Source: Apostichopus leukothele
Lineage: Eukaryota > Echinodermata > Holothuroidea > Aspidochirotida > Stichopodidae
Reading direction: 5' to 3'
Assembly: GCA_010014835.2 (NCBI GenBank)
Contig: JAAAKB020049356.1
Coordinates: forward strand, 1 to 23,128
DNA length: 23,128 nucleotides
The position numbers and the translations under genes were made by a program. This document shows positions 1-10,500 of this stretch, one piece after another. The notes under the pieces were generated by a model, which saw only the letters and a list, made by a program, of their open reading frames with translations, did no database searches and was not told the origin of the DNA. Within the stretch, counting starts at the first letter, position 1, and each line of letters opens with the position of its first letter.

Positions 1-45
1 TTCTTTGCTCTCTTCAAGTTCAAAGTTTAAAGTTGTGAGGATTAC

Positions 46-3000
46 CTTGAGGGCTGATATTTCCACTGCCTGTACGTTGCCACCAAATTCTTCCAAGATT
101 ATGTCATTGGATAGAAGGTCTCGTTTCGTAAAATCCTATCGAAAGATTGTAAATGTTGGATGATTTTATTACTAAAAAAAAACTGATGTCTAGCTTTCTG
201 CTGTTAAATTTTTGTGCATAGCTTTTCTTGTTGCATTTTCCCTCCTAGAAGGGTCAATGCATATGAATATAAATGAAAGCCAAAATCATATTTTCAGAAA
301 TTTCTGAAATGATTTAAGTTTCATGTAATATTTTCCCATCAATTATTTAACATGAAATAACACAAGGCTGGTGTACTTACAGGATTCTGTGTTTCATGTA
401 ATATTTTCCCATCAATTAATTAACATGAAATAACACAAAGCTGGTGTTCTTACAGGATCCTGTATTTCATGTAATATTTTCCTATCAATTATTTAACATG
501 AAATAACACAAGACTGGTGTAATTACAGGATTCTGTATTTCATGTCATATTTTCCCATCAATTATTTAACATGAAATAACACAAGGCTGGTTTACTTACA
601 GGATTCTGTATTTCATGTAATTTTTTTCCCATCAATTATTTAACATGAAATAACACAAGACTGGTGTAATTACAGGATTCTGTGTTTCATGTAATATTTT
701 CCCATCAATTATTTAACATGAAATAACACAAGGCTGGTGTACTTACAGGATCTGCGTCTGGCTTGTCACATTTATTGATTGCAACAATTAAAGGAACTAG
801 AAACAAAAGAAGGAATGGAAAAGAGTGAATAAGAGAAAGAGAGAAAGGGAATTCACATGCACAGATGCATGATGGGATAAAAAAGAATGTTAACATTACT
901 TTTAAAAAAAAATCACATTCTGAATAGTTTGTAGAGTGAATATTCATATTTGCTGTTTAAATATTCATTTACATCATATGCATATACATGATGGTGCTCG
1001 TTGATGTACCATACATGACAACTTCAATGGTACCTAATTACTGGAGCTATTCTACGCCAGCAGTTAATTAAGCAACAATAATAGTCATCTATGGAATGTT
1101 GTGTAATTTGTGTTTCTTGAAAATCATATGTGATAGAGAAAGAAAGGCTTGAAAGTAATTTTTTGAAAAAACAGTCCTTTTTTTACTTTTGTTTTTCAAG
1201 CTAAGCTTTTGAGAATTGCAAACAACCAATTTTACGAGTTTAACAGCTCTGGCCGAATTCACCACAAAGTACAGTAAAGAAGACATTTTTATAAGTTTTT
1301 TTTTTTAAACAAAAGTTCCAAAGATCTCAGGCTCTCGTGTGCTATACAATAATTTTAATCGAGAAATTTATGAACGGAATGCAGTGCCAAGTAACTCCAC
1401 TCCGATACAGACCTGCCTACAGCTGTACATTGCCGAAGTTGACGACAGCTAACAAAATAGTACTTGACCTAATTTTGACGACCTGTGACGGCAGTGCCTA
1501 GCAACAACGGTGACCCAACTCCCAAGTGACATTTGATAACATAGAACATGTGACATCAAACATCTTCCAACAATGTTATGTTATACACCATGTGACATCA
1601 TTGTGACTGATAGGATCAAATAACAGAATGCTCACCCATTTCAAATGAATTGTTTGCAATGGATCAAGACTCCAGGATTTTGTACTTGTCCTATCCCAAC
1701 CCTCCCACCACCCCCCCCCACTCCCCAAACACCCAGCCAAAACTTGTACCATCACTATGAAAATCAAACTATCTGAACTACTGGACCCATGATGTGATCT
1801 GCACCACTAGGCTTTTCCACACCACTTTTATATCCATGACGTTAAAATTGAGTCTTTGATGTCAATTAAATTTTGAAATTATCTTCCATCTTCCTGATAA
1901 TACCCCTCTCCCACTCACCATTGGCATTCTGTGCGTATTTAATAGATTCTTTGGTTTGTTCCATGACCCCGTCATCAGCTGCTACCACCAGTACCACAAT
2001 GTCGGTGATGTTAGCGCCACGTTCCCTCATGGCCTTAAAGGCGGCGTGTCCCGGTGTGTCCAGGAATGTTATTTGCTTCCCTTGCACTTTCACTGGATGA
2101 TCAAATATATATCAAAATTCACTATCAACTGGGAAGTGAACATCTTTTTTTTTACAACAAGCAACTGTATGCATTTGGTCAACTATCTTATTTTATTTAG
2201 TCTGTGGATTATTACTCACATTTAAAATTGGAATTGATCACACTCAGACAATATCCTGGATTTTTTACCTATATATTATACTTTTTTACCTACTCTTGTA
2301 TGTATAATTAAACAGTACAGATTTTCTATGGAATACTGCTATTGTGTGTATTACTGAAAACCAGCACAGAAAGATCTATTACTGTTGTGTGCATTACTTA
2401 ACAGTACATAGAGTTAAGATTTTATTATTGCATGTAATACTTAACAGTACAATGGATCCTCAGGGCATATTACTGCTTTGTGTATTACTCAACAATACAG
2501 AGTTTCCATGGAATATTACTGTTGCATGCATTACTTAACGGTACCGAAAGTTTAAGATTTTATTATTGCATGTATTACTAAACAGCACAGAAAGATATTC
2601 TATGGTCATATTACTGTTGTGTGTATTACTTAACAGTACAGAGGATCCTCAGGGCATATTACTGTTGCGTGTATTACTCAACAATACAGAGAGTTTCCAT
2701 GGAATATTATTGTTGTGTGTATTACTAAACAATGCAAAAAGAGATTCCAATGCATATTACAGTTGTGTGTATTACTTAACAGTACAGAGGATCCTTCACG
2801 CATATTACTGTTGTGTGTTTTACTTAACAATACAGAGAGTTTCCATGGAATATTACTGTTGTGTGTATTACTAAACAATGCAAAAAGAGATTCCAATGCA
2901 TATTACAGTTGTGTGTATTACTCAACAATACAGAGTTTCCATGGAACATTACTGTTGTGTGTATTACTTAACAGTACAGAGCATCCTCAGAGTATATAAC

Positions 3001-6000
3001 TGTGTATTACTAAACAGTACAGTGCAATATATTCCATACATAGACCAGGGAGCTGTTGCTATTGACTACAAAGTGCTAGCAACTGTGGTGTGAAGGTAAA
3101 ATACAAACACAACAGGTAGCAACTGCATGCCACGCGAGGACGGCCATTGTTTTCATCTGGGTTTATAATTCGCTATATATGCTATTTTGCTATTTTGAAA
3201 ATTGTGGAACTAAAAATGTTATCCTCCAACCTTAATGGCATAACGTAAAACACGACAGATCGTAAACTAATGGGAATACCTCCTTTTCATTGTGCATGAA
3301 TTATTGACAAACCTTGAAAAGCACCGATATGTTGAGTGATTCCACCAGCTTCTTGCGCTGCGACTGATGTTTTCCTTAACGAATCGAGAAGTGTCGTCTT
3401 GCCATGGTCCACATGGCCCATGATGGTCACCACTGCTGGCCTTGGGACCAAGTTTGCTGCAATCGTTGGAGCTCTGTGTATCATATAGGTATTTCTTTTA
3501 AAACACTCACATCCTTGAAAATTACATACGAAAAATTTAACTTTATAAAATTTCTCATATTATTTAATTTTACGATCAATGTTAGATGGTAACTAAGCTA
3601 CTGATTATTATGGAGATCTATCATAGAGATAAAACAACACAAAGTCATTCACAGCCTCAAAATCACCCTGGAAAGATAATTTTTTGAGAGTATATGTTAA
3701 TTCCTAACCAATAGTCTGGTCTTCACCTCATGGTTGTATCCATCATGACTAGTAACTTTTGATCTTTTGTTCACTACAACAGATGGCTATTTCTTATCCT
3801 TCCAGGTTTGTAATAGAACTAATAGTTCAACTTTTGTGTATACAGTTATACCACATTGGTGAGAATTGTTTAATAAGGTGTGCATTTGTCAATAAGAAGT
3901 TGAAACATGAGAAGAAGACAACGAGGGTAATTATTAAAAAGGGAGAAAGGAGAGTTAACAAAAATTTGGTTGTTTCATCATTTGTACAGCTATCCTTACA
4001 AGTTATATTCTTTGAGATACAGGAATGGATTTGATTGGAAATACTCACTGTCTGGAAATGTCTTTACTGATTTTAGGAATTACCAATTTCTCTTTCCTGA
4101 CGATGTAATCCATTAGTAATTCATCCAATATGGATTTTACCAGTGGTACCTTCAGGACTGAAAAATGTCAAAAGAGAAATTCAATCATGTTAATTTCAAA
4201 TGACATGATGTTGTAGAGCCCTAAGACTTGTCACTTTACATTTTTCCGAGAAAATAACATATCAAACAACAGATCTGACAATTGGCAAGATAAACTTGTA
4301 TCGTGAAATAGCTCTGTACAAAATGTATGTTAAAGACACCTCAATTCAAGAAACTACCTTCACATATACTTGTGTGAGAATAAATTTTCTGATTCGGTTG
4401 AAGGCGACATAAACCCTACCACCTTTTATAGGCTCTGTGTTGGAGGTAACAGTCATGAACAACTTTCCCAAATAGTTAATAAAAATGTTACTCCATTTAG
4501 CAAATATCAAAGATTTCTTGATCCGTCACAGACAACGCTGAAGACTGGATCAAAGCTATAATACTACATCAAAACAAGTCACAAGTGTCTCAATTTCTTA
4601 TGTTTTTCTTTATCTATTACAGTGTTTACTTTCTGTAATGCTTTGCAAAATGCTGACTCTAAAAAACTGAAGCATTTAACATGACCTAATGGTGGCATTG
4701 GTTTCAATGTCAACCCTGATAGCGTCTTACCTTAAAAATACGAAATGAAACCTAAAGAGAAAACTAAAATGAACATTCCCTGATCTTAGTGGCTCCATTA
4801 CATCACAGATTTACAAAATATTAGCCCCCCCCCCTCTTCTTCCCCCCACCCCAGATATGACTTTTAAACTAGAATATCTCCCAACTGAAGCAAGATTTTT
4901 CTTAGTAGCTTTAGGGGAGTAGTTCATCACAAAGAACCCTCTCATATTAATATTAAGCTAATAAATTATAAGTTGTGTAACCTTTACTACTCAAATTGAT
5001 GGTGCAGTAAGTATTACTCAATTTGCTACAAAATTTCTTCCAAACTGCTGTTTGAGCACCCTTCTGGGTGGATATGCGCATTATAAATTTTGTGATTATT
5101 GTCACTGAAATGAAAAACTTTCCTGGCACCAAACTTCTTTGAATCAAATCAAATCATTACATAATCCAAAAGTAGAATGTATATCATCAATGACCTACCT
5201 GTGTCAGGCTCCAGCTTCAAATTCAACTCCCTTTCTAATATTAGTTCATAAATACTGTCTGAAATATAACAAAAAACAACAGAGGTAGTTCAGATTGGTT
5301 GCAATTATACATGTCAAAGATAAATTGAAGGTTCATTTTATAGCAGACTAAATTCTCAGTTTGAAGAATTTGATATGTGATAATTCCAAAATTAATTAGC
5401 TTCCCACAAGCTCTTGACAGTACACTGAATATACCTACCAATCATGAACCCAACCAATCTCCCTATCCCCTCTCCCTACCCCCATCTCCCTAAGCCCCTC
5501 TCCCAACCCCCTCCCTCAATGGGACATATTTACCACATAATTACAAGATTAACAATATAGGCCAATATCATTCAAAGTTCTTGATAGAATTATTAATATC
5601 TTAACATTTCACTTATATCCAAACCACTAGTTTAATTTTTTCCTGATAACTGTAGTTTTACCATAGCATAAATATTTTACGTAGCTTAGGTTTGGCTGGC
5701 TACTTTGCGGTTTGTGGAGGCTCAACCATGGATGTTACCCCCCCCCCGTCTGTCACTAAATACTACAAATTTGTATTATTATTTGACCTACTCAGTGAGT
5801 ACAGTACCTAAAAATGAACTCACTGTATGGAAAACTTGAGAGTTCAAATCTATGTTTACATTAATAAATTAATATAGTTATAGTAAATCCTACCTTGGGG
5901 AATCCCGGCAGCAGAGGCAAGATCTCGCACTGACATTGGACCTCTGATTTGGACTTTCACACTTTTCTGTTTTTTCTTTGTCCAGGATTTACTAGATTTT

Positions 6001-6260
6001 GAGCGAGAATTGTCCTGAGCGTAGTTTCTCACAACTGCAGGCATTAAATTTGAATATCCGAGAAATTTTCTTTGCGATTTTAATGTTCCTCCCTTTGCGG
6101 GGAAAACAAATTGAGAAGGATTTGAATGTTGACATGAATATTCATGACTGAATAGACAATGCGTGGTACTAGCAGCTTCATTGATCCAGTTATGACTGTA
6201 CCTCCGAGGATGGTAGCAGAGGGACTGTGAAACTCGAACGCACTGCCTGAATGCCATCAT
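46..6260 (-). CDS. MTIF2: Mitochondrial translation initiation factor 2, 5' seven coding exons (3' part outside window)
   Basis: GTPase that brings initiator fMet-tRNA to the mitochondrial small ribosomal subunit and promotes subunit joining in the matrix. Coding exons (minus strand, first to last): 6260-5894, 5258-5199, 4157-4049, 3473-3313, 2092-1919, 796-747, 135-46. All introns are GT-AG and all phases join, giving 337 codons so far. The ATG at 6260 is chosen because an in-frame TAG lies just upstream; a second ATG follows at once. Residues 1 to ~100 are Arg/Ser-rich with few acids, as in a mitochondrial presequence. An IF2 N-terminal-like stretch ([20 protein letters not shown]) follows. 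The G domain shows G1 GHVDHGKT (198-205), the G2 region GITQHIGAF (223-231), G3 DTPGH (244-248), G4 NKCD (298-301) and G5 SALK (334-337). G3 and its flanks match bacterial/mitochondrial IF2 rather than EF-Tu. Human MTIF2 is ~727 residues, so about half the protein is missing to the left. Nothing looks broken. Family assignment is firm; exact N-terminal length is inferred. Confidence 0.95.
136..746 (-). other. MTIF2 intron 6
   Basis: GT-AG intron between the 50-nt exon 6 and exon 7 (donor GT at 746-745, acceptor AG at 137-136). Most of it is the 73-bp tandem array described separately. The remainder (136-318) is AT-rich and shows no coding potential. Confidence 0.85.
319..757. repeat. 73-bp tandem repeat, six copies, carrying a copied splice donor
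   Basis: Six near-identical units begin at 319, 392, 465, 538, 611 and 685 (period 73, one unit 74). Each starts with TTTCATGTAATATTTTCCC and ends in CTTACAGGATTCTG or a close variant. Read on the MTIF2 strand, the unit end is ATCCTGTAAGTACACC, the same as the true exon 6/intron 6 donor at 747/746. The last unit therefore runs into exon 6. Donor-like GTs sit at 673, 599, 526, 453 and 380. The first, fourth and fifth units (GTs at 380, 599 and 453, counting by coordinate) retain GTAAG, while the two at 526 and 673 have GTAATT. Each unit also holds a 10-bp inverted repeat (TATTTCATGT / ACATGAAATA). Only a few percent divergence separates units, suggesting recent expansion. Confidence 0.95.
797..1918 (-). 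other. MTIF2 intron 5, no gene seen
   Basis: GT-AG intron (donor GTGAGT at 1918, acceptor TTTCTAG ending at 797). It is AT-rich, with a short poly-C run near 1711-1719 and a less AT-rich patch at about 1380-1570. In that patch CATGTGACATCA occurs twice (about 1548 and 1590). I recognised no coding exon or known repeat family here. Confidence 0.8.
2093..3312 (-). other. MTIF2 intron 4
   Basis: GT-AG intron between the exon with the G1/G2 motifs and the exon with G3. It is dominated by the ~48-bp minisatellite (about 2300-3022). The flanks at 2101-2300 and 3025-3312 are AT-rich and unrecognised. Confidence 0.85.
2300..3022. repeat. Minisatellite of ~48-50 bp units with ~146-bp higher-order period
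   Basis: About 15-16 degenerate units share the core TATTACTGTTGTGTGTATTA followed by CTTAACAGTACAGAG, with variants CTCAACAATAC and CTAAACAATGC. Three unit types alternate, distinguished by their linkers: GGATCCTCAGGGCA, AGTTTCCATGGAA and AAAAAGAGATTCCAATGCA. This gives a higher-order repeat; the GGATCC-type linker recurs at 2641 and 2787, 146 bp apart. The left part (2300-2560) is more diverged than the middle. The array is free of stops in some frames, so it produces spurious reading frames on both strands. Confidence 0.93.
3474..4048 (-). other. MTIF2 intron 3, no gene seen
   Basis: GT-AG intron, strong donor GTGAGT at 4048 and acceptor ACACAG ending at 3474. AT-rich; I saw no repeat or coding segment. 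Confidence 0.8.
4158..5198 (-). other. MTIF2 intron 2 with C-rich tract
   Basis: GT-AG intron (donor GTAGGT at 5198, acceptor TTTTTCAG ending at 4158). A run of ten C at 4825-4834 followed by C6 and C4 tracts (to 4852) makes the MTIF2-sense strand G-rich. Nothing else was recognised. Confidence 0.8.
5259..5893 (-). other. MTIF2 intron 1 with nine C-tracts (G-rich on the sense strand)
   Basis: GT-AG intron. At 5461-5515 the plus strand carries nine runs of three to five C separated by 1-6 nt. The nascent MTIF2 RNA would therefore contain nine G-tracts, a strong G-quadruplex-type pattern. A further C8 run lies at about 5740. The rest is AT-rich without recognisable content. Confidence 0.8.
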
Positions 6261-6831
6261 AGTAGTAAACAAGATGATGCTCTAAAACTAAAAGGAATGA
6301 GAGAAAGTAACAGTTTGACACATATCAACTAATACCACCTTGCATGATAATACTGTACTTAAACAATGTTAATCAACTTTAAAATAGCAAAGTATACTTG
6401 AAATTATTTCTAAGTAATACAAGATTTCCTTTTGACTTATCCCCCTCTCCATTCTCCCACCCATATTTACCTAATATAAAGCAATATTGAAGCCACAAAA
6501 ATGTCACATAAAGCATCAAAAATTGCAATCCACTAATTGGGCTGGTTATTTAAGCAGATTTGACAGGCAGTATTTTAACAACAAAGTCATCAAAAAGAGT
6601 GTCAACCTATGATCCCAACATTCACAAAAACTGTGGTTAGGCCTAACTTAAAATCTAGTTAGAAATTTCATAACGCCTATTTCATTTGTTGTTGGCATAA
6701 CTGTATAAACATGACTTTCACTTCAGAAAATAGTGCTATCGAAGAAAGTATTTTTGTTATATTGAATCAGTATACCTCCTAAGTTACTAGGTATTGTCGC
6801 CAACATCAAGGAAAATAGGGTACTAATTTAG

Positions 6832-6996
6832 AATCCGTACCATTCCTAACCCCTAACCCTACTTCCTAACCCTAATTCCTAACCCTATTCCCTACTTCCT
6901 AACCCTACTTCCTAAGCCCTAACCCTACTTCCGAATCCTAACCCTAACCCTAATTCCTAGCCCCTAGTAAGCTTTCCCATTCATATGGTACGGATT
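6832..6996. repeat. Inverted repeat bracketing the telomere-like tract
   Basis: AATCCGTACCAT at 6832-6843 is perfectly inverted as ATGGTACGGATT at 6985-6996. With one mismatch the pairing extends outward to about 16 bp. The arms sit immediately outside the CCCTAA-like tract, so the whole 165 bp could be one inserted unit. No clear target-site duplication was seen. Confidence 0.85.
6844..6966. repeat. Interstitial telomere-like tract (CCCTAA variants)
   Basis: About 120 bp built from CCTAACCCTA, CCTAACCCTAATT and CTACTTCCTAACCC words, i.e. degenerate TTAGGG-family repeats read from the C-rich strand. Two clean CCTAACCCTAACCC-like runs occur, near 6870-6890 and 6935-6955. The surrounding unique genes show that it is internal, not a chromosome end. 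Confidence 0.85.
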
Positions 6997-7557
6997 ATAA
7001 AGTTAGGCCAGTCTCTGTCTACTCAAACTTGATATAGGCTAAGTTAAATAAGAATGTGCAGCCAATCAAAGGTAAAACTAAATTTAACGTTAGGCCAGCT
7101 TTGTTTGGCCAAGTCCAGTAAAGTAACAACATAGGGGCCTAGGCTGGATAAGTCTAGCCTATGCAACTTAGTGTTAATTTTAGAAGCATGTCCTTAGGAT
7201 ATGGACCGGCCAGAAAAAGTCAACTTAGCCAAGGGCGAAGCCTGCATAGGACCTATCTTAGGCACATAGTTGGCGCATAAGCCTACTGTGAATGGGTTGA
7301 AATTTGTTGGCATTTTTTGAATGATCATCAAATGAATTCTAAAACTTTTACTGGACTAGCCTAGCCTTTTATTTTATGTATGTTTTATCTACTGTAGTCT
7401 AGATCTAGCTTAGGTCTAAAGTATATCACATGTGTACTGTAACCCACACATACTGTATGTCTGGGCCCAAATTGATTAATATGGATAAACCTTGAAAGTT
7501 CTACTAGGATATTACATTATTTCCAGCAGTATTTTAATCTCCCTTTGTAGCATAGCA

Positions 7558-10500
7558 ATGCCTACCATTGTGCTATTAGACGTTTCCCTGTCGATGAGTC
7601 GACCCCTTTCCAGTACTTCTACCTATGATGCTCCATCTGAGTCCAGACTGAGCTTGGCTAAGACTGGATTGCAGACTTTCTTTGATTACACTGCAACAAA
7701 TAACAGGCTGGAATTCTCCTCCTTGGTCATCTTTTCATCGTTATGGGAGGTGAAAAAAACGTTTACTCGAGATTACGGACAGTTAAAGGTACAGTATGCC
7801 TACTTTCATTTAGTATGATAGCTTGGATTGATTACTTACAGTTTGAGTCAAGTGGTTTTTTGTTTTTCAAGTTTGGAAAAGATATGTTTGAGTGGGATAA
7901 GGTGCATATAAGGAGGATGAAAATATGTTCTTTCCCACCCTACGGTCCTGTGTATATGAGTTTTAATGTACTGTAAATCTCTCTACTGAAGTTTGAAAAG
8001 TACTGTTAATTATGTGCATGACTCTCCCTTTCTTCATCCTACTGTACACAGCAAGCTCTGGCTCCTATTGATGTGTTTGATAAAACAAACCTTGAGATTG
8101 GTCTGTTTGGGCTGTCAACGGTTATTCTGGAAGAATGGGGCTCAGGAATGCCATGCCAGGTCAGAATCATTTTCTAAAGAACTTCTTGTCACGTTTTTGT
8201 TAAACTTTGAATCCAACTTCTGTAATCATTAGACTACTGTATCTCTGTTGACTGAATAGTTTTATGTACATGATGGTAGATATACGATGGCTTTCTTTTT
8301 AACAGAAGGAAACTTGTTTCTACATCTCAGTCCTTGGCTGAACAAACTCAGTTTGGCTATACAAGATGCATTAGTATTGGGAAGCCTATATTGTAGAATG
8401 ATACAGTATTGAGTTCATTTTTCCACTTCCGTCTCATTTCTTTATATGAAACTCCCATTGGATGGTGCTTGATTACATTGCAAACTGTGTGAAAACAAAA
8501 CCATTGCAATTAATTGTGAAGCAAGGTGCTGAACTCACAGAGTTAAAAAGATAAATTCAGGAAATTAATTGTGCTGTCTAAACTTATATATAAAGGAGTT
8601 ACTTTTTTTCCGAACTGTAATCATATTAACATTCTCATAAGTTTTGGAGTGTCCTGTTGGTGAAGTTTATTAATCACAGATCCCTTCAAATACTGTATGG
8701 TAATCTGGACTGCTGTGTTAATTCCTGTGCTTTGGTTTTCAGGTAATTATTATTTCTGATGGCAGTCCGGGCAGTGGTCCAGGTTCCCTCACTTACCTGA
8801 TGCAGTCAGAATCCACGGCCTTGCTCCCGCTTCCATTCGAACACAGCCTTCATGTGGTGCTTATGGCTTCTGCTAGTGAAATTCAAGATTCTATTCATCT
8901 TTACCAAGAACTTGTGAAACTTAACGGGAGAGGAACCATTCACACAGTGGAAGGTCAACCATCAGTGAAAAATGTGCAGAACCTCTTCCTCAAAATAGCT
9001 GAGAAGTGCCACGAACCGTTTAAAGTGACTCTAAGTTGTGGGAATTTGAACTCGATAGTCCAGATGTTTCCACCTCCAAATTTTGACACATTTGAACTAC
9101 AGTCGCAAACGTTTTGGGATGATTTTAAGATTTGCGGTTTCTTAAACACAGTAGATGTCTCCAGCCCGCCAACCTTATCAAGGCATTTGGTTCTTCCAGT
9201 GTCTGTTTCAGGTAAGCCTCTGTAAGGGATTGTTGAGTAGCAGATAATGTGACATATATGTATGGAAGAAAAAGATTCACCCCTCTTAGATGGGGATATT
9301 CCACCTTCAAAGTTCAAACATGGCTCTGCAAAATAGACTCTTTGTGTAACGGTTTGTGACTTTGTGAGGTCCTCATTAAAATCTGTCAATGAAAGAGACT
9401 CTTAGCCTTTAAAGGTCATATGTATCAGTTCCCAAATATGCTAGAGAATCAGATAATGGTCACCCTTGCTCAAAATCTCAACAAGCACATTACTGTCACT
9501 CTCAAATGAGTCATCCACACTGAGGCACTAAATTGTCTATTTAAATAAACCGTAATGGCTGAGAATAATTTGGAGGATCAGGGCCTTAGAGAAATTACTG
9601 TTGGAAACTTCTAGCAAGTTTGAGCATGCTAACATTTTGGGGCCAACACTAATGACCTTTTTAAGTTCCATTGTACATTATAAATATAATATAAAGTCAG
9701 TCACTCTATTGAAGCAAACGTTTGACAAATTGTTCTGCAGAGAAGCTTTGAGCTATTCTGAGAAAAAGGAAAACAGAATTATTACCTTGGATGTGTGGAC
9801 ATGTAGACTGTTTCTTTTAATGGCAGTTGATGAACTCACAACTGTATTGGACGACATGCACTTTGAAAGTAATAACACATCTCTGCTGTGACTATGTTTC
9901 ACTAACTCTGATGTTTGGAGTTTTACTCAAATCTTGCCTGGAAAGAGCATGCATGTTGGCTTAACTAAGTGTTGACATTATACATACATGTAATAGCAAA
10001 TCAGAACAGAAAACTGAATGGGCAATTTGAGATATAAGTGTAACAAAATTATCAATTGGGTTGATGGATTTTTGAACTTTCAACTTCAGGAATACAACTC
10101 CTGTGGTCAGCCATTTCCTTCCTGTCGATGTCAGAATGCCTGGTATAGTTCAGTACCTTGCATACTGTGTCACCAAGAATCATGGGTTCCTCTTAAGGTC
10201 ATATAATATCAAGGAAAAAAATGAGGATACTAATAAAAAGGTGGTAACTTTTTTTAAATTGCAGACAAAAAGAAAGGAGGGGATGACTCAGGAGAGGGTG
10301 TAAACGAAACAGACAGCAACAATGAAGATGGAAGAGCTCCCTCTTTCTGTGTCTTATTACACGGCAGTATCCGAGTAGAAAATATGGTCGCAGTCGTTCA
10401 AGTTGGGTGAGATGCAAATTGGATTCCTATACATTGTATTCACATTAACATCTTCTGCAATAAATTTTTGGCCAGCTGATTCCCACTGCTTGTGAAAGTA

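Larger units (their letters stand above)
6261..7557. promoter_or_regulatory. Head-to-head intergenic region, probable divergent promoters of MTIF2 and INTS14
   Basis: MTIF2 starts at 6260 on the minus strand and INTS14 at 7558 on the plus strand, so the 1.3 kb between them must hold both 5' ends. Possible 5'UTR splice acceptors lie just upstream of each ATG: a pyrimidine-rich stretch ending TTTTAG before MTIF2, and CCCTTTGTAG at 7541-7550 before INTS14. The untranslated first exons may therefore lie inside this interval. A TATAAA string occurs at 6996-7001, but its use is unproven. GGCCTA/TAGCCT-type words are frequent at 6630-7270. No coding sequence was recognised. Promoter location is inferred from gene layout only. 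Confidence 0.55.

Noticed and set aside
319-757. CRISPR-like direct repeats
   Set aside because: The 73-bp units are contiguous with no unique spacers, in an animal intron; it is an ordinary tandem array.
705-947. 80-codon minus-strand frame
   Set aside because: Only the middle (796-747) is real, as MTIF2 exon 6; the rest is flanking intron and repeat read through.
2344-3093. Overlapping plus-strand reading frames with repeated CVYYLTVQ / CVLLNNTE-type peptides, and a minus-strand frame at 2678-2896
   Set aside because: They are translations of the minisatellite in an MTIF2 intron. They appear in several frames and on both strands because the unit lacks stops, with no start context or splice logic.
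6261-6272. Longer MTIF2 start four codons upstream of the first ATG
   Set aside because: The codon at 6272 is TTG, not a normal animal nuclear start, and an in-frame TAG lies just before it. ATG at 6260 is used.
6844-6966. True chromosome end
   Set aside because: Unique genes lie on both sides and the repeats are degenerate; it is interstitial.
7492-7557. 22-residue N-terminal extension of INTS14
   Set aside because: Begins at TTG; homologues start at the MPT methionine. The interval contains a probable 5'UTR splice acceptor at 7550.
8955-9389. 144-codon minus-strand frame
   Set aside because: Antisense shadow of INTS14 exon 3; the plus-strand reading matches the known protein.
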